Shown piece after piece: positions 16,568 to 25,268 of a stretch of 37,970 nt of DNA. The notes beneath the pieces are model-generated. The model saw nothing but the letters and a program-made list of their open reading frames with translations. It was not told where the DNA came from and ran no database searches. Location of the stretch: IMG/VR virus record IMGVR_UViG_3300033144_002778, positions 1 through 37,970 of that record; one strand, written 5' to 3'. Position 1 is the stretch's first letter. Each line of letters starts with the position of its first letter. A program made the position numbers and the translations under genes. Source of the DNA: a virus.

Positions 16568-16740
16568 TCGAGGAGTATTGGGTTTGGAGGTTAACAGTTA
16601 TAAAAAAGGTTTGCACCTTGGAAGAATTGGAAACTCATTGGAGCCTAGACGATGCTGAAAGGGCGATTGCAATCCTTGACATGGATGATTTTGTCAAGGA
16701 AGAACAACAAAAAGAAATGGAAAGAAATAATAAAGGGTGA
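16483..16740 (+). CDS. Tail assembly chaperone, frameshift extension (T-type)
   Basis: This -1 frame segment has no useful start of its own and would be made only by slippage at 16477-16483, giving a fusion of about 220 residues (135 from frame 0 plus 85). Its protein sequence is much more natural than the overlapping frame-0 tail: 'YWKALERRPDII', then 'KELVEEYWVWRLTVIKK' and an acidic helical end 'LDDAERAIAILDMDDFVKEE'. That matches the lambda G/GT arrangement, in which the T-domain recruits the tail tube subunit. Its stop falls just before the next gene. Confidence 0.75.
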   Translation, partial: GEKRYWKALERRPDIIGKKTEKRLSKELVEEYWVWRLTVIKKVCTLEELETHWSLDDAERAIAILDMDDFVKEEQQKEMERNNKG

Positions 16741-16742
16741 AT

Positions 16743-17123
16743 ATGTCAACAATAGGCTCGGTAATTTTGGCAGGTGTTTTGATTGCGGTGTTCACCGCTT
16801 TATTGACTTACTTTGTCACGTCCCTAAGTAACAAGGGGAACACAAGAAAGGTGATTAAGGAAGAATTTAAAACTCATGTCGGAATGTACCACAAAACGGA
16901 TTTAGCCCTTATGATAGAATCAACAAAATTAAAATTAGAGAAAGATTTTAAGGAAGGCGTAAAGGAAAATAAGATTTCAATAATCGACGCTCATAAAAGG
17001 ATCGATGAAACGAAAAAGGATATAAACGAGATTGCTGTTACTTTAGCATCTATTCAAACGGGCCAAACCTATATCATCAAAGCCTTAGATGCAATACAAA
17101 AAGGGATGGGTCATGATAGTTAG
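16743..17123 (+). CDS. Membrane-anchored coiled-coil protein (126 aa)
   Basis: I choose ATG 16743, spaced 5 nt after AAAGGG, over the GTG at 16737. Residues about 5-28 form one hydrophobic membrane segment ('VILAGVLIAVFTALLTYFV'), followed by basic residues and then about 85 residues of charged helix with heptad-like spacing ('HKRIDETKKDINEIAVTL'). An N-terminal membrane anchor with a cytoplasmic or periplasmic coiled coil between chaperone and tape-measure genes is unusual. It could be a holin-like or spanin-like lysis protein, or a tail protein acting at the membrane. No family is recognised. Confidence 0.65.
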   Translation: MSTIGSVILAGVLIAVFTALLTYFVTSLSNKGNTRKVIKEEFKTHVGMYHKTDLALMIESTKLKLEKDFKEGVKENKISIIDAHKRIDETKKDINEIAVTLASIQTGQTYIIKALDAIQKGMGHDS

Positions 17124-18828
17124 AGAACTAACAACCAAACTCGGCTTTGTTACAGACATGGCTAAAATTCGCCAGTTTGATAAAAAGATTGGTGACATTA
17201 GGCAGAATGTGCGGGGCCTATCTGGGAACCTTGGCGAGGTGTCTGCAAAGGTCCGAAACGTTGGCGCCGGAATGTCTCTATTCCTAACTGCCCCGATTGC
17301 TTTATTGGGTAAATCTTTTATTACTGCCGCCAGTGATGCGGAGGAAAGTAGGCAAAAGTTTGGTGTCATATTTAGGGATATAACAGATCAATCAGAAAGG
17401 ACCGCCGATAGTTTAGCAAAAGATTTTGGGTTGGCTGGGACTTCAGCAAGGGAGTTGCTGGGAGACACGGGCGATTTATTAACAGGCTTTGGATTTTCTC
17501 AAGAATCCGCACTAGATTTGTCTAAGCAGGTTAACGAGTTGGCTGTTGATTTAGCATCGTTCACAAATTTTTCCGGTGGTACCGAGGGGGCAAGCAAAGC
17601 CCTTACTAAAGCCTTACTGGGTGAGAGGGAAAGCGTTAAGGGTTTAGGAAAATCTATACAAGAAAAAGACGTAAAGGCGCAAGTATCTTTGAATATATCC
17701 AAAGGCTTAACACACGAAACCGAAAGGCAAGCTAAGGCCGTAGCGACTCTGCAGATATTACAAAGGCAATCGCAAAATGCCTTGGGTGATTATGCTAGAA
17801 CATCAGGCGGTGCTGCTAATCAATTTCGTTTGATGGGTGAACGGATAAAAGATTTAAAAGAAAAATTCGGAAAATTATTATTGCCGATTGCCGTAAAAAT
17901 TACGGGTGTTTTAATAAAAATGGTTGAGTTTTTAGGCGACCTACCGAAGCCAATCAAAATAATGATTCTGGCGTTTCTAGGGCTTGCCGCTGTGGTCGGT
18001 CCGATAATATTAATCATAGGATTACTAGGCCAAGCTATAGCGGGAATTATAGCACTAGGCCCACAAGCTATAGCGGGAATTATAGCACTAGGCCCAATAC
18101 TAGGGGCAATTGGTATCGCTGGACTAGGGGCCTTTCTTTTGTTAGCTGCAAAAATTATTGCAATAGTCGCTGCAATTGGATTTGCTATCCACTTATTAGT
18201 CGATGATTTCAAAGTCTGGAAAAGCGGGGGTGATTCTGTAATAGGCGCCCTTCTTGGAAACTTTGAAAACTTCAGAGATAAAGTGATGACGATATTTAAT
18301 TTTGTGAAAGATTTTATCATGTCGTTTTGGGTTGCTGTTACTGAGGGCGGTTCCGAAAATTGGGATCGTTTTATTAACCTTCTTGTTAAAGGGTTTATTG
18401 GATTTGTTAAATTAATTGGAACTTTAGCAATTGAAATACCAAAGATATTTTTAAAGATTGGGTTCACTGTTTTAAAAATAATGGGGAATCTACTCGGAAA
18501 ATTAGGCGAAATGTTAGGCGGTTTTGCTGGTGCAGTAGTGAAAAAGGTCGCTGGATTTTTAGGAATTAGCGGGGGTGGAACAGCTAACGAAACGGCGAAG
18601 CCAGGCGGAGAATTTTCGACCCCTAGTTTAGGTGGTTTTGTTCCCCCCGCCCCTAGTGGTGGTTCAAATAGTGTTGATGTGAAAGCAAATGTGACCCTAC
18701 AGGTACCACAAGGAACGACGGCAGAGCAGCAAGCATCATTACAAGAAAGTGCGGCGGCGTTATTTGATACAAAATTAAATGATATAGTCGGAAACGCTAT
18801 TTTATCTAATAGGAGGAACGAGCAATAA
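17113..18828 (+). CDS. Tail tape measure protein (571 aa)
   Basis: I choose ATG 17113, which overlaps the previous gene by 11 nt; an in-frame ATG at 17089 would overlap more. Domains: N-terminal coil (1-60), a TP901-type conserved region (70-260) with 'ITDQSERTADSLAKDFGLAG' and 'SFTNFSGGTEGASKALTKAL', hydrophobic segments about 280-370 likely to cross a membrane on ejection, and an Ala/Gly/Pro-rich C-terminus. With the usual 0.15 nm per residue, the tail would be about 85 nm. A perfect 33-bp tandem duplication lies in the hydrophobic part. It is short for a contractile phage. Confidence 0.85.
   Translation: MIVRELTTKLGFVTDMAKIRQFDKKIGDIRQNVRGLSGNLGEVSAKVRNVGAGMSLFLTAPIALLGKSFITAASDAEESRQKFGVIFRDITDQSERTADSLAKDFGLAGTSARELLGDTGDLLTGFGFSQESALDLSKQVNELAVDLASFTNFSGGTEGASKALTKALLGERESVKGLGKSIQEKDVKAQVSLNISKGLTHETERQAKAVATLQILQRQSQNALGDYARTSGGAANQFRLMGERIKDLKEKFGKLLLPIAVKITGVLIKMVEFLGDLPKPIKIMILAFLGLAAVVGPIILIIGLLGQAIAGIIALGPQAIAGIIALGPILGAIGIAGLGAFLLLAAKIIAIVAAIGFAIHLLVDDFKVWKSGGDSVIGALLGNFENFRDKVMTIFNFVKDFIMSFWVAVTEGGSENWDRFINLLVKGFIGFVKLIGTLAIEIPKIFLKIGFTVLKIMGNLLGKLGEMLGGFAGAVVKKVAGFLGISGGGTANETAKPGGEFSTPSLGGFVPPAPSGGSNSVDVKANVTLQVPQGTTAEQQASLQESAAALFDTKLNDIVGNAILSNRRNEQ
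18031..18096 (+). repeat. Perfect 33-bp tandem duplication in the tape measure gene
   Basis: Bases 18031-18063 and 18064-18096 are identical, without a single mismatch even at third codon positions. Each codes for 11 residues of the hydrophobic region (the Gln-Ala-Ile-Ala-Gly-Ile-Ile unit). Identity at synonymous sites indicates a very recent duplication, or a strain-level length variant. The reading frame is kept. Confidence 0.95.
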
Positions 18829-19493
18829 TGGCAACTCAAACACTCACTTTATTATTTAACCGAAAAGCCGCGAAGGTTGGGGAACTACAATTTGATGCGA
18901 CCCTTAGAGAAACACATAAATATATAGCAGAGATAACAGATTTTCCGGTCGAGGAGGGTTTTGATATTAATGATAATATTCGAAAATTACCCGAACGATA
19001 TGAAATGGAAGGGATAGTTACTAACTCCCCTATAAGTGGACTCACTGGTTTTGTAGTTGATGTCGTTAAGGGGACCACCAATGTCAGTGAAGTGTTTTCT
19101 AATTTAAGAGTCGATAAGCAAACCAGGGTAGAGGTTGCCCAAAATCGTTTATTGGCTTTAGCTGGCCGAAAAATAAAAGGTCAAGATAATGATGTCCCTA
19201 AAATATTCTCGATTATTACAGGTCTTAGGGTTTATAATGATATGGCTATTGAAACCTTGGAATTTCCAAGAGATGGAAAAACAGGCGAGGCCTTAAGGGC
19301 AAACATTACTTTTAAAAAAATAGTCAAAACAAAAACAGAAACAATTGCTATCCCAGCCCCGCAAGAAGATGTCAAAGATGACACCCAATCTAATGTAAAA
19401 AAGGGCAAGGTCGAAAAAGTAAAAGCCACCCCAGTCCAAACGGAGAAAGTTTCTATTTTGAAGGGTTCACTTAATACTTTAAAGGGGGGTTGA
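18828..19493 (+). CDS. Baseplate protein, Dit-like (221 aa)
   Basis: It follows the tape measure directly. The N-terminal 150 residues resemble the Dit-like/tail-protein domain found at this place in contractile phages: 'YIAEITDFPVEEGFDINDNI' near residues 32-51, 'PERYEMEGIVTNSPI' near 56-70, and 'RTRVEVAQNRLLAL'-like helical residues after it. The C-terminal 60 residues are a Lys/Thr/Val-rich linker without structure. The distal tail hub joins tube to baseplate. The ribosome binding site AGGAGGAACGA is close to perfect. Confidence 0.75.
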   Translation: MATQTLTLLFNRKAAKVGELQFDATLRETHKYIAEITDFPVEEGFDINDNIRKLPERYEMEGIVTNSPISGLTGFVVDVVKGTTNVSEVFSNLRVDKQTRVEVAQNRLLALAGRKIKGQDNDVPKIFSIITGLRVYNDMAIETLEFPRDGKTGEALRANITFKKIVKTKTETIAIPAPQEDVKDDTQSNVKKGKVEKVKATPVQTEKVSILKGSLNTLKGG

Positions 19494-19494
19494 T

Positions 19495-19827
19495 ATGGCC
19501 TTTAATTTACCAATAGACACAACGGTTTCTAATTTTTCTCAACAAATGGATCTTGATGGTGTTCCATATAATTTAACGTTCTTATATAATACTTCTAGCC
19601 TTCAATGGACCCTTTCTATATCTGATATTGATGACGTTCACATAGTAGACGGGCTTAAGTTGGTGTTAAATTCAAATCTATTTTCTCAGTATCCATCTAT
19701 CGGTTTGCCTCCAGGGGAATTATACTGTATTGATTCAACGGGAAAAGAGTTAGAAATTAACAGAGATAATTTAGGCTCAGTCGTTGAGTTGATTTATGTA
19801 ACAGAGGCCGAAATTGACACAATTTAG
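19495..19827 (+). CDS. Baseplate plug-type protein (110 aa)
   Basis: The 110-residue beta protein has the pattern of phage baseplate plug proteins: 'VPYNLTFLYNTSSLQWTLSI' near 24-43, then 'DIDDVHIVDGLKLVLNSNLF', and a C-terminal strand before 'ELIYVTEAE'. It lies between the Dit-like and hub genes, as in other phages with DUF3277 tubes. It overlaps the next gene start by 14 bases. Confidence 0.75.
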   Translation: MAFNLPIDTTVSNFSQQMDLDGVPYNLTFLYNTSSLQWTLSISDIDDVHIVDGLKLVLNSNLFSQYPSIGLPPGELYCIDSTGKELEINRDNLGSVVELIYVTEAEIDTI

Positions 19828-20680
19828 ACGATCGGCATCATTGACGATAGGCAAGCCGAATGCCCTTAGTGCCATTGTAATAAAAGATTTAAAGATAATT
19901 TTTGAGATTGCCAAGACAGAAGGCAAGGATCCGAACACGGCAAAGGTTGAGGTTTTCAATTTGTCAGCGGCTACTAGAAAGAAAATAGAAACCGAGCAAT
20001 TAGGAGATAATTTAATTGTCTATGCTGGGTATTTAGACGGAGAGGGCGAAGAGCTTATATTTTCCGGTGATATCACCTCGGTAACACATCAAATTATTAG
20101 GCCTAATGTAATAACGACAATAATAGCAAATGATGGGGCGAATGCTTTGTCTAGTTCAAAAATATCCTTGGCAAAAAATAAAGGCATTACGGGGGTTTCT
20201 GTTTTGGAAGAAATATTAAAAACAATCCCTTTGCCTAATAACCTGAAAACAATTTTTCTACCTGTAAGTAAATCCTATACAAACGGGTTTGCTTTTACCG
20301 GAATGTCAAAAGAAGCCTTAACCAAGGTTACAGAATTTTTAGATTTAGAGTGGACTATACAAAATAATGAAATAAGGTTGACCCCATTTGATGGTAACGA
20401 TTCTACACAGGCGGTTTTGCTTAATTCAAATAGTGGTCTTTTAGATTCTCCGAGTAGAATTTTAGATGATACCAAGAAGGCGAAAGGAGTCGCTAAGAAG
20501 ACAAAACCAGGCTGGAAACTGAAGGCTTTATTATCTCCTAAAATAAACCCTAAAGGTCAAATCGGGGTTTCAAGTAGAGACATCCCAAAGAATTCTATAT
20601 TTAATGTACACAGTGTTGTCCACAGAGGCGATACACATGGCCCCGAATGGATTTCTGATATTGAGGTACACGACCAATGA
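19814..20680 (+). CDS. Baseplate hub protein (288 aa)
   Basis: The start is TTG at 19814, preceded by AGAGG with suitable spacing inside the upstream gene; there is no in-frame ATG before conserved-looking sequence. The N-terminus 'LKIIFEIAKTEGKDPNTAKV' and 'EVFNLSAATRKKIE' is the usual opening of gp27/gpD-like hub proteins in this phage type. A tandem of beta domains follows, with 'GFAFTGMSKEALTKVTEFLD' near residue 155. The C-terminus is 'RGDTHGPEWISDIEV', typical of hub proteins. It would form the trimer under the tube that carries the spike. It overlaps the spike gene by four bases. Confidence 0.75.
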   Translation: MTQFRRSASLTIGKPNALSAIVIKDLKIIFEIAKTEGKDPNTAKVEVFNLSAATRKKIETEQLGDNLIVYAGYLDGEGEELIFSGDITSVTHQIIRPNVITTIIANDGANALSSSKISLAKNKGITGVSVLEEILKTIPLPNNLKTIFLPVSKSYTNGFAFTGMSKEALTKVTEFLDLEWTIQNNEIRLTPFDGNDSTQAVLLNSNSGLLDSPSRILDDTKKAKGVAKKTKPGWKLKALLSPKINPKGQIGVSSRDIPKNSIFNVHSVVHRGDTHGPEWISDIEVHDQ

Positions 20681-21312
20681 ACGCTAAAAATTTATTATCT
20701 GAAGCTATAGAAACGACCTTTCAATCAATGACGGAAAATTTTCACACTTGCTTGCCTGGACAGATAAGCACGTTTGATTACAAGACTAATACGGCCACGG
20801 TTCAACCTTTAATTAAAAAAGTGTATATCGATGGGGACGTATTAACGTTAGATATTTTATCAAACGTCCCTGTGATTTTTCCGAGGACCTCAAGGTCTGG
20901 TTTGACTTTCCCACTCCAAGAAGGCGACGGGGTTTTGCTTTGTTTTTCCGAAAGGTCATTAGAGCTTTGGAAAGGAACTAATAAAATTTCCGAACCAGGA
21001 GATAAAAGAAGGTTCGATTTATCAGATGCCGTTTGTATACCTGGATTATTTGGAGTAAAACAAAAAAGCACGGCTTCAAACAATGATGATTTAGAAATTA
21101 CTCATAACGGGTTTAAAATAACTATCACAAAAGCCGGAAAAATCTCTATCAAGGGTAAGAATAATTTAGATTTAGTATCAATAATTGATGAGTGGATGAC
21201 TCAATTACAGGGATCTTTGGTGATTACTGGAATTGGGTTACAACCTTTTGACCCGACCTCTTTGGCTGCAATGGCAAGCATTCAAGCAAAGTTAAAGGAG
21301 ATATTAGTTTAA
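20677..21312 (+). CDS. Baseplate spike, gp138 N-terminal-like (211 aa)
   Basis: The protein has the gp138 spike layout. A short N-terminal helix is followed by an OB-fold-like domain (about 25-115) with 'HTCLPGQISTFDYKTNTATV' and 'GLTFPLQEGDGVLLCFSERS', and then beta-rich residues, presumably the trimeric needle, with 'THNGFKITITKAGKISIKGK' repeats near 145-165. A helical C-terminus ends the protein. The spike would pierce the outer membrane when the sheath contracts. No metal-binding His-x-His tip is visible at the C-terminus. Confidence 0.8.
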   Translation: MNAKNLLSEAIETTFQSMTENFHTCLPGQISTFDYKTNTATVQPLIKKVYIDGDVLTLDILSNVPVIFPRTSRSGLTFPLQEGDGVLLCFSERSLELWKGTNKISEPGDKRRFDLSDAVCIPGLFGVKQKSTASNNDDLEITHNGFKITITKAGKISIKGKNNLDLVSIIDEWMTQLQGSLVITGIGLQPFDPTSLAAMASIQAKLKEILV

Positions 21313-21632
21313 TGGCAATGACAGGCGCAGGAATGGCGAATAAAATAGTTGATGACCTTGTAAGCGCTGGGAAATATGAAGGCCTAAGTGCAGCGGATAT
21401 TACAAAATTAAAAGATAATATGACTATAACATATACTTCAATAGTTGACTATATTATAAGTAATATGGAAATAAGTGGTTTAACAATAAGTGCAACGGGA
21501 GTGATCAACACACCTACCCCACCAGTCCCAGCCCCCACCGATGGAGGCACCGCCATTCTAGCAACTATGATTGCGAATACTGCTACTAAGAGTTTAAGCC
21601 AAAACAATAACGGAACGGGGTTGATATCATGA
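21312..21632 (+). CDS. Small baseplate-module protein (106 aa)
   Basis: It starts on the last base of the spike gene. The first 55 residues are helical ('MANKIVDDLVSAGKYEGLS' and 'IVDYIISNMEISG'), then a Pro/Thr linker ('TPTPPVPAPTDGG') and a short helical end. Proteins like this commonly follow gp138-type spikes, but their role is not established. It may be a tail-tip or assembly helper. Confidence 0.65.
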   Translation: MAMTGAGMANKIVDDLVSAGKYEGLSAADITKLKDNMTITYTSIVDYIISNMEISGLTISATGVINTPTPPVPAPTDGGTAILATMIANTATKSLSQNNNGTGLIS

Positions 21633-21997
21633 GCGTTGATTTAGGTATAGACTTATTAACGGGTGACTTGGCGATTGAAAACAATGATTTGATTTTAGTT
21701 AGCGGCTCGGAACAAATGGCACAAAATTTAAAAATTAGACTTAGGTTTTTTCAAGGCGAATGGTTTTTAGATGTGACCCAGGGTTTACCATTCTATGAAA
21801 GTATTTTAGTGAAGAATCCTAATTTGCCAGATATAGACAATATTATCAAAGCAGAAATAATCGATACTGAAGATATAACGCAATTACTAGAATATAGTTC
21901 GGACTATGATCCGGCTCTAAGAACATACACAATTAGTTTTAAAGTTAGAAGTATTTTCGGTCAATCCGATTTAATTTCTACATCATTCGGGGTTTAA
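21629..21997 (+). CDS. Baseplate wedge protein, gp25/W-like (122 aa)
   Basis: The 122-residue protein has the gp25 lysozyme-like-fold pattern of contractile tails: an N-terminal 'DLLTGDLAIENNDLILVSG', then 'QMAQNLKIRLRFFQGEWFLD' near 32-51 (usual core with Arg, Phe-Phe and Gly-Glu-Trp), 'GLPFYESILVKNPN' near 54-67 and a C-terminal beta end. In T4 and P2, this protein links the wedge to the first sheath ring. It sits directly before the J-like wedge gene, the conserved order. Confidence 0.85.
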   Translation: MSVDLGIDLLTGDLAIENNDLILVSGSEQMAQNLKIRLRFFQGEWFLDVTQGLPFYESILVKNPNLPDIDNIIKAEIIDTEDITQLLEYSSDYDPALRTYTISFKVRSIFGQSDLISTSFGV

Positions 21998-23668
21998 ATG
22001 GCAGGCTTAACAAGTGCGGGTTTTGAAAGAAAAACTCTTGACCAAATTTTAGAAGATTTAAACGACGCTGTTACCGCCGCCTTTGGTGTTTCTAATACCG
22101 GCCCAGATAGCGTTTTTGGACAGTTTAACGGGATAATCTCAGAGATAGCGAGCGACCTCTGGGAACAAAACGAGCTCACTTATCAATCGTCTTACCCATC
22201 AAGCGCAATAGGTGTCGCTTTAGATAACGTTGCGGAGCTTAATAATCTTACTCGTTTACCTGCTACCCCTTCTGTTGGGCAAATAATTTTGCAAGGCACA
22301 GAAGGTACAGTTATTCCCATAGGAACCCAGGTTAGCCAAATAAATACTAATGAAGTTTTTGAAACAACCCTAGCGGTAACTATCACAGATAATGCAGCTT
22401 CAAGGGTTGTTTTATCGGTTAATGATGCTGCAACAACACCCCATATTTTTACCTTAACTAAAAATGCAGTCATTCTAAATTTAACCAGTTCTTTAACTAC
22501 TGAGTTAGGTATTTTGAACGACTTCGCAAATCAATTAAATACTGATACATATGATGCGGCTGTTGATGAAAATAACCTTACTTTATCAATCGAGTCTACC
22601 GACAAAATAGACGCTTTTGAAATAAGCGCTATTTCTGCAACTTTAGATTTAGATGAGATTTGGTCTTCTGTTGTCGCTCAATCATTGAACAATGGCCCAA
22701 TAGAAACGCCGATTAATTCAATTATAAATTTGATTACTTCATTGGCAGGATTGACAGGGGTTGATAATATAATATTGGGTGTGCCTGGATTGGATGCCGA
22801 AACGGATGACGAATTTAGAGTTAGGCGGTCAAATTCTTTGGCCGTTGTAGGTGCTGGTACGGTTCCATCAATTGAGGCTAGAATAGTAAATGATATTGAA
22901 AACGTAACGGCCTGCACTGTGATTGACAATAGAACCGATTCGATAGATATTGAAGGACGTTCGCCCCATTCTTATGAGGTTATTGCAACCTACCCCCTGG
23001 GAGATACTGAAACAGAGCTTTTAATTGCGCAAAAAATACTCGAAGTTGGTGGGGCAGGGATTGAAACACAGGGCGACATAATAAATACGGTAACAGATTC
23101 TAAAAACAATGAGCATGTAATTAGATTTTCAAGGCCGGAGGATAAATATATCTGGGTTGAGATTGACATCACTTTATTTGATGAGGAAATTTTTCCTAGT
23201 ACTGGTATTGTGCAAATACAAGAAAGTATTACAGCTTTCGGGAATTCTTTAGGTGCTGGACAAGATTGTATTATGCAAAGGTTTTTTGATTCTGTTTATA
23301 AGGTTCCAGGCGTTGGGAATATTAATTTGTTTAAATTTGGTGTAACTGAAAATCCTAGTGATACTGTGGCAACGACCTTCTCGGCGCAAACAATTAGTAA
23401 CGAACCAACCCCAGGTGACTACACCTCTACCCCTGGAAATATGGAAATAGACGGGGTGGTTACTGGAATGATTGTTTCAATTAACCCAGGAAATACAGTA
23501 CCCGATTCAGTTTCAGCGGTCAATGATTTAAGGTTTAGGGCAAGAGGTTCTTCTTATTCAATGGGCGATTCTGTAATATTTGGAGGTTTGGCGGAGTCTA
23601 ACATTTCTATTAATGGAAATGCAATTGCTAGGTTTTTAGAATCACGAATAACCGTAACGGGGGTTTAA
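21998..23668 (+). CDS. Baseplate J-like wedge protein (556 aa)
   Basis: This long wedge protein follows the gp25/W-like gene directly. The N-terminus 'GFERKTLDQILEDLNDAVTA' and the later 'GVPGLDAETDDEFRVRRSNS' near residues 260-280 are hallmarks of baseplate J family proteins; the Glu-Thr-Asp-Asp-Glu-Phe-Arg core is nearly invariant. 'HSYEVIATYPLGDTETELLI' near 325-345 belongs to the following domain. The C-terminal 130 residues are beta-rich and more variable. Several copies would form the baseplate ring that triggers contraction. Confidence 0.9.
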   Translation: MAGLTSAGFERKTLDQILEDLNDAVTAAFGVSNTGPDSVFGQFNGIISEIASDLWEQNELTYQSSYPSSAIGVALDNVAELNNLTRLPATPSVGQIILQGTEGTVIPIGTQVSQINTNEVFETTLAVTITDNAASRVVLSVNDAATTPHIFTLTKNAVILNLTSSLTTELGILNDFANQLNTDTYDAAVDENNLTLSIESTDKIDAFEISAISATLDLDEIWSSVVAQSLNNGPIETPINSIINLITSLAGLTGVDNIILGVPGLDAETDDEFRVRRSNSLAVVGAGTVPSIEARIVNDIENVTACTVIDNRTDSIDIEGRSPHSYEVIATYPLGDTETELLIAQKILEVGGAGIETQGDIINTVTDSKNNEHVIRFSRPEDKYIWVEIDITLFDEEIFPSTGIVQIQESITAFGNSLGAGQDCIMQRFFDSVYKVPGVGNINLFKFGVTENPSDTVATTFSAQTISNEPTPGDYTSTPGNMEIDGVVTGMIVSINPGNTVPDSVSAVNDLRFRARGSSYSMGDSVIFGGLAESNISINGNAIARFLESRITVTGV

Positions 23669-23669
23669 A

Positions 23670-25256
23670 ATGGCCTTATATATTGGCGGAACTTATGCGC
23701 TAGCGATGGCAAAATCTAACTCGGTAGCTATAACTGATTTTTTGTTTATGGTTGATTTGTCATTGCTTGATAACGACTGGTGGTCGAGTGCGACCCACTC
23801 AGATGCATCAAAGATGAGGGCTTATAATCACGATTCTGGCGAAGAGTTGGCAATCGATTGTACTGGATTTGATATAACCTTAAAAACTGGTGTTCTTAAA
23901 ATACTATGGTCTGGTACGTTAGATGAAACCCTAGAAAATAAAGTAAGAGTATATCCTCCCAAGAAAAGCAATGATTCAGTAGGGCCAGATGACCCTTTTG
24001 GAAGATATGAATGCTTAAAGAATTTTATTATTGCATCTCCAAGCGGTGGCGCTGAAAATAGATCTGGTTCTGGTGCTGTCTTTTCGGAGCATGGTGGCGT
24101 TGTTAGTGGTGGTATAGATGGGCTGGTTGGAAAAGCAACTCGATATAATGGAACAAGTACTTATTGTGATGCTACATTTTCGACCCAAACCAATGATCGT
24201 GTAACAATGATAACTTCGGTTAAAATAACAGATTTTATTTACTCAAGAATAATGGGGATTGGAAACACGGATGGAGGAATTTCTTCTGCATTACTCATAG
24301 AAATGGATTCAAATGATAGGCTTGGTACGACCCTATATGATGGTGGGTCAAATAGTAGTGCCTCTTTTGGACACACTTCTGGAAGGTGGTATAGATTAGC
24401 TGCAAGAGTGATTCACCCATCTAATCCTGCTGATTATCATGAAATTATTATTGATGGTGCTTCCGGAGCCCAAACAGCCGTTTTTGATCCAGAATTAAAT
24501 TATAACTTTTGCAGATTGGGCTCGAACCCACGTTTTGTCTCACAGTATAGCAAAATCCATATGCAACATGTTTTGATTGCGAATTTTGAAATCTCAATGG
24601 ATTGGTTGGCTTTTGACACCGAACAAGCATTAAATAATGCGTCCTTTTGGGGAGAGTGGGAAACTAGAAATGTCGGCGAAGACTTTTGCGAAAAGGCTAT
24701 TACCAGATTAATTGAACAGTTCGAGCAAAAAACAAATATACAAAAATACCTATGTGCCCTAATTACCCCTTTTGATGAATTAAGAGATGTATTTTTTGAT
24801 CTAAGCCTAGAAAGAAACATAGAAACCGCAATGGGCGCACAGCTTGACGGGTTGGGGGATATCGTAGGATTCGCCAGGGGTGGCTTGAATGACGATGACT
24901 ATAGGGTCCAGATAAGAACCAAAATCGTTATAAATGGGTCTAGCGGTGAAGTCGAGAGCGTTCTTTCAGCAATGGAAGCGTTTTCAGGTGGAACCTTTGT
25001 TAGATATTTGAGTTTGTTCCCTGCTGGATTTATACTTGTTTCAGATGGAGCAATCCCATCAAATATTATTCAGTTATTGGAGCAAGTCGCACAGGCTGGC
25101 GTTAGAATCGAAGTACACGCAACCTATGGGGAACGTTCCTTTTCTTTTGCACCGGACCCTGGACAGCCTGCAAGTGATGGAACTAGGGGGTTTTCAGAAC
25201 CAAATTATGGACCTTATGCGGGCTTAGGTGGCGCACTAACAGAAAAATTTTCATAG
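23670..25256 (+). CDS. Lectin-like domains fused to DUF2612 tail protein (528 aa)
   Basis: Residues 1-110 look like a DUF2341 domain ('FLFMVDLSLLDNDWW', then 'VLKILWSGTLDETLENKVRV'). Residues about 125-325 look like a concanavalin A/LamG jelly roll ('ATRYNGTSTYCDATFS', 'GRWYRLAARVIH'). From about 336 the protein is a DUF2612 baseplate protein: 'RLIEQFEQKTNIQKYLCALI', then 'AMGAQLDGLGDIVGFARGGL' near 390 and 'DDYRVQIRTKI' near 412, ending in a Pro/Gly-rich tail. DUF2612 proteins are usually about 200 residues and take the place of P2 gpI, linking baseplate to fibre. The large N-terminal lectin-like addition is odd. Confidence 0.8.
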   Translation: MALYIGGTYALAMAKSNSVAITDFLFMVDLSLLDNDWWSSATHSDASKMRAYNHDSGEELAIDCTGFDITLKTGVLKILWSGTLDETLENKVRVYPPKKSNDSVGPDDPFGRYECLKNFIIASPSGGAENRSGSGAVFSEHGGVVSGGIDGLVGKATRYNGTSTYCDATFSTQTNDRVTMITSVKITDFIYSRIMGIGNTDGGISSALLIEMDSNDRLGTTLYDGGSNSSASFGHTSGRWYRLAARVIHPSNPADYHEIIIDGASGAQTAVFDPELNYNFCRLGSNPRFVSQYSKIHMQHVLIANFEISMDWLAFDTEQALNNASFWGEWETRNVGEDFCEKAITRLIEQFEQKTNIQKYLCALITPFDELRDVFFDLSLERNIETAMGAQLDGLGDIVGFARGGLNDDDYRVQIRTKIVINGSSGEVESVLSAMEAFSGGTFVRYLSLFPAGFILVSDGAIPSNIIQLLEQVAQAGVRIEVHATYGERSFSFAPDPGQPASDGTRGFSEPNYGPYAGLGGALTEKFS

Positions 25257-25268
25257 GAGAAAAGTAAA

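Noticed and set aside
17820-18839. 339-codon open frame on the - strand across the tape measure gene
   Set aside because: It is antisense to a gene with clear tape-measure features, has a low-complexity Pro/Ile/Phe composition and no upstream signals; it is a codon-bias shadow.
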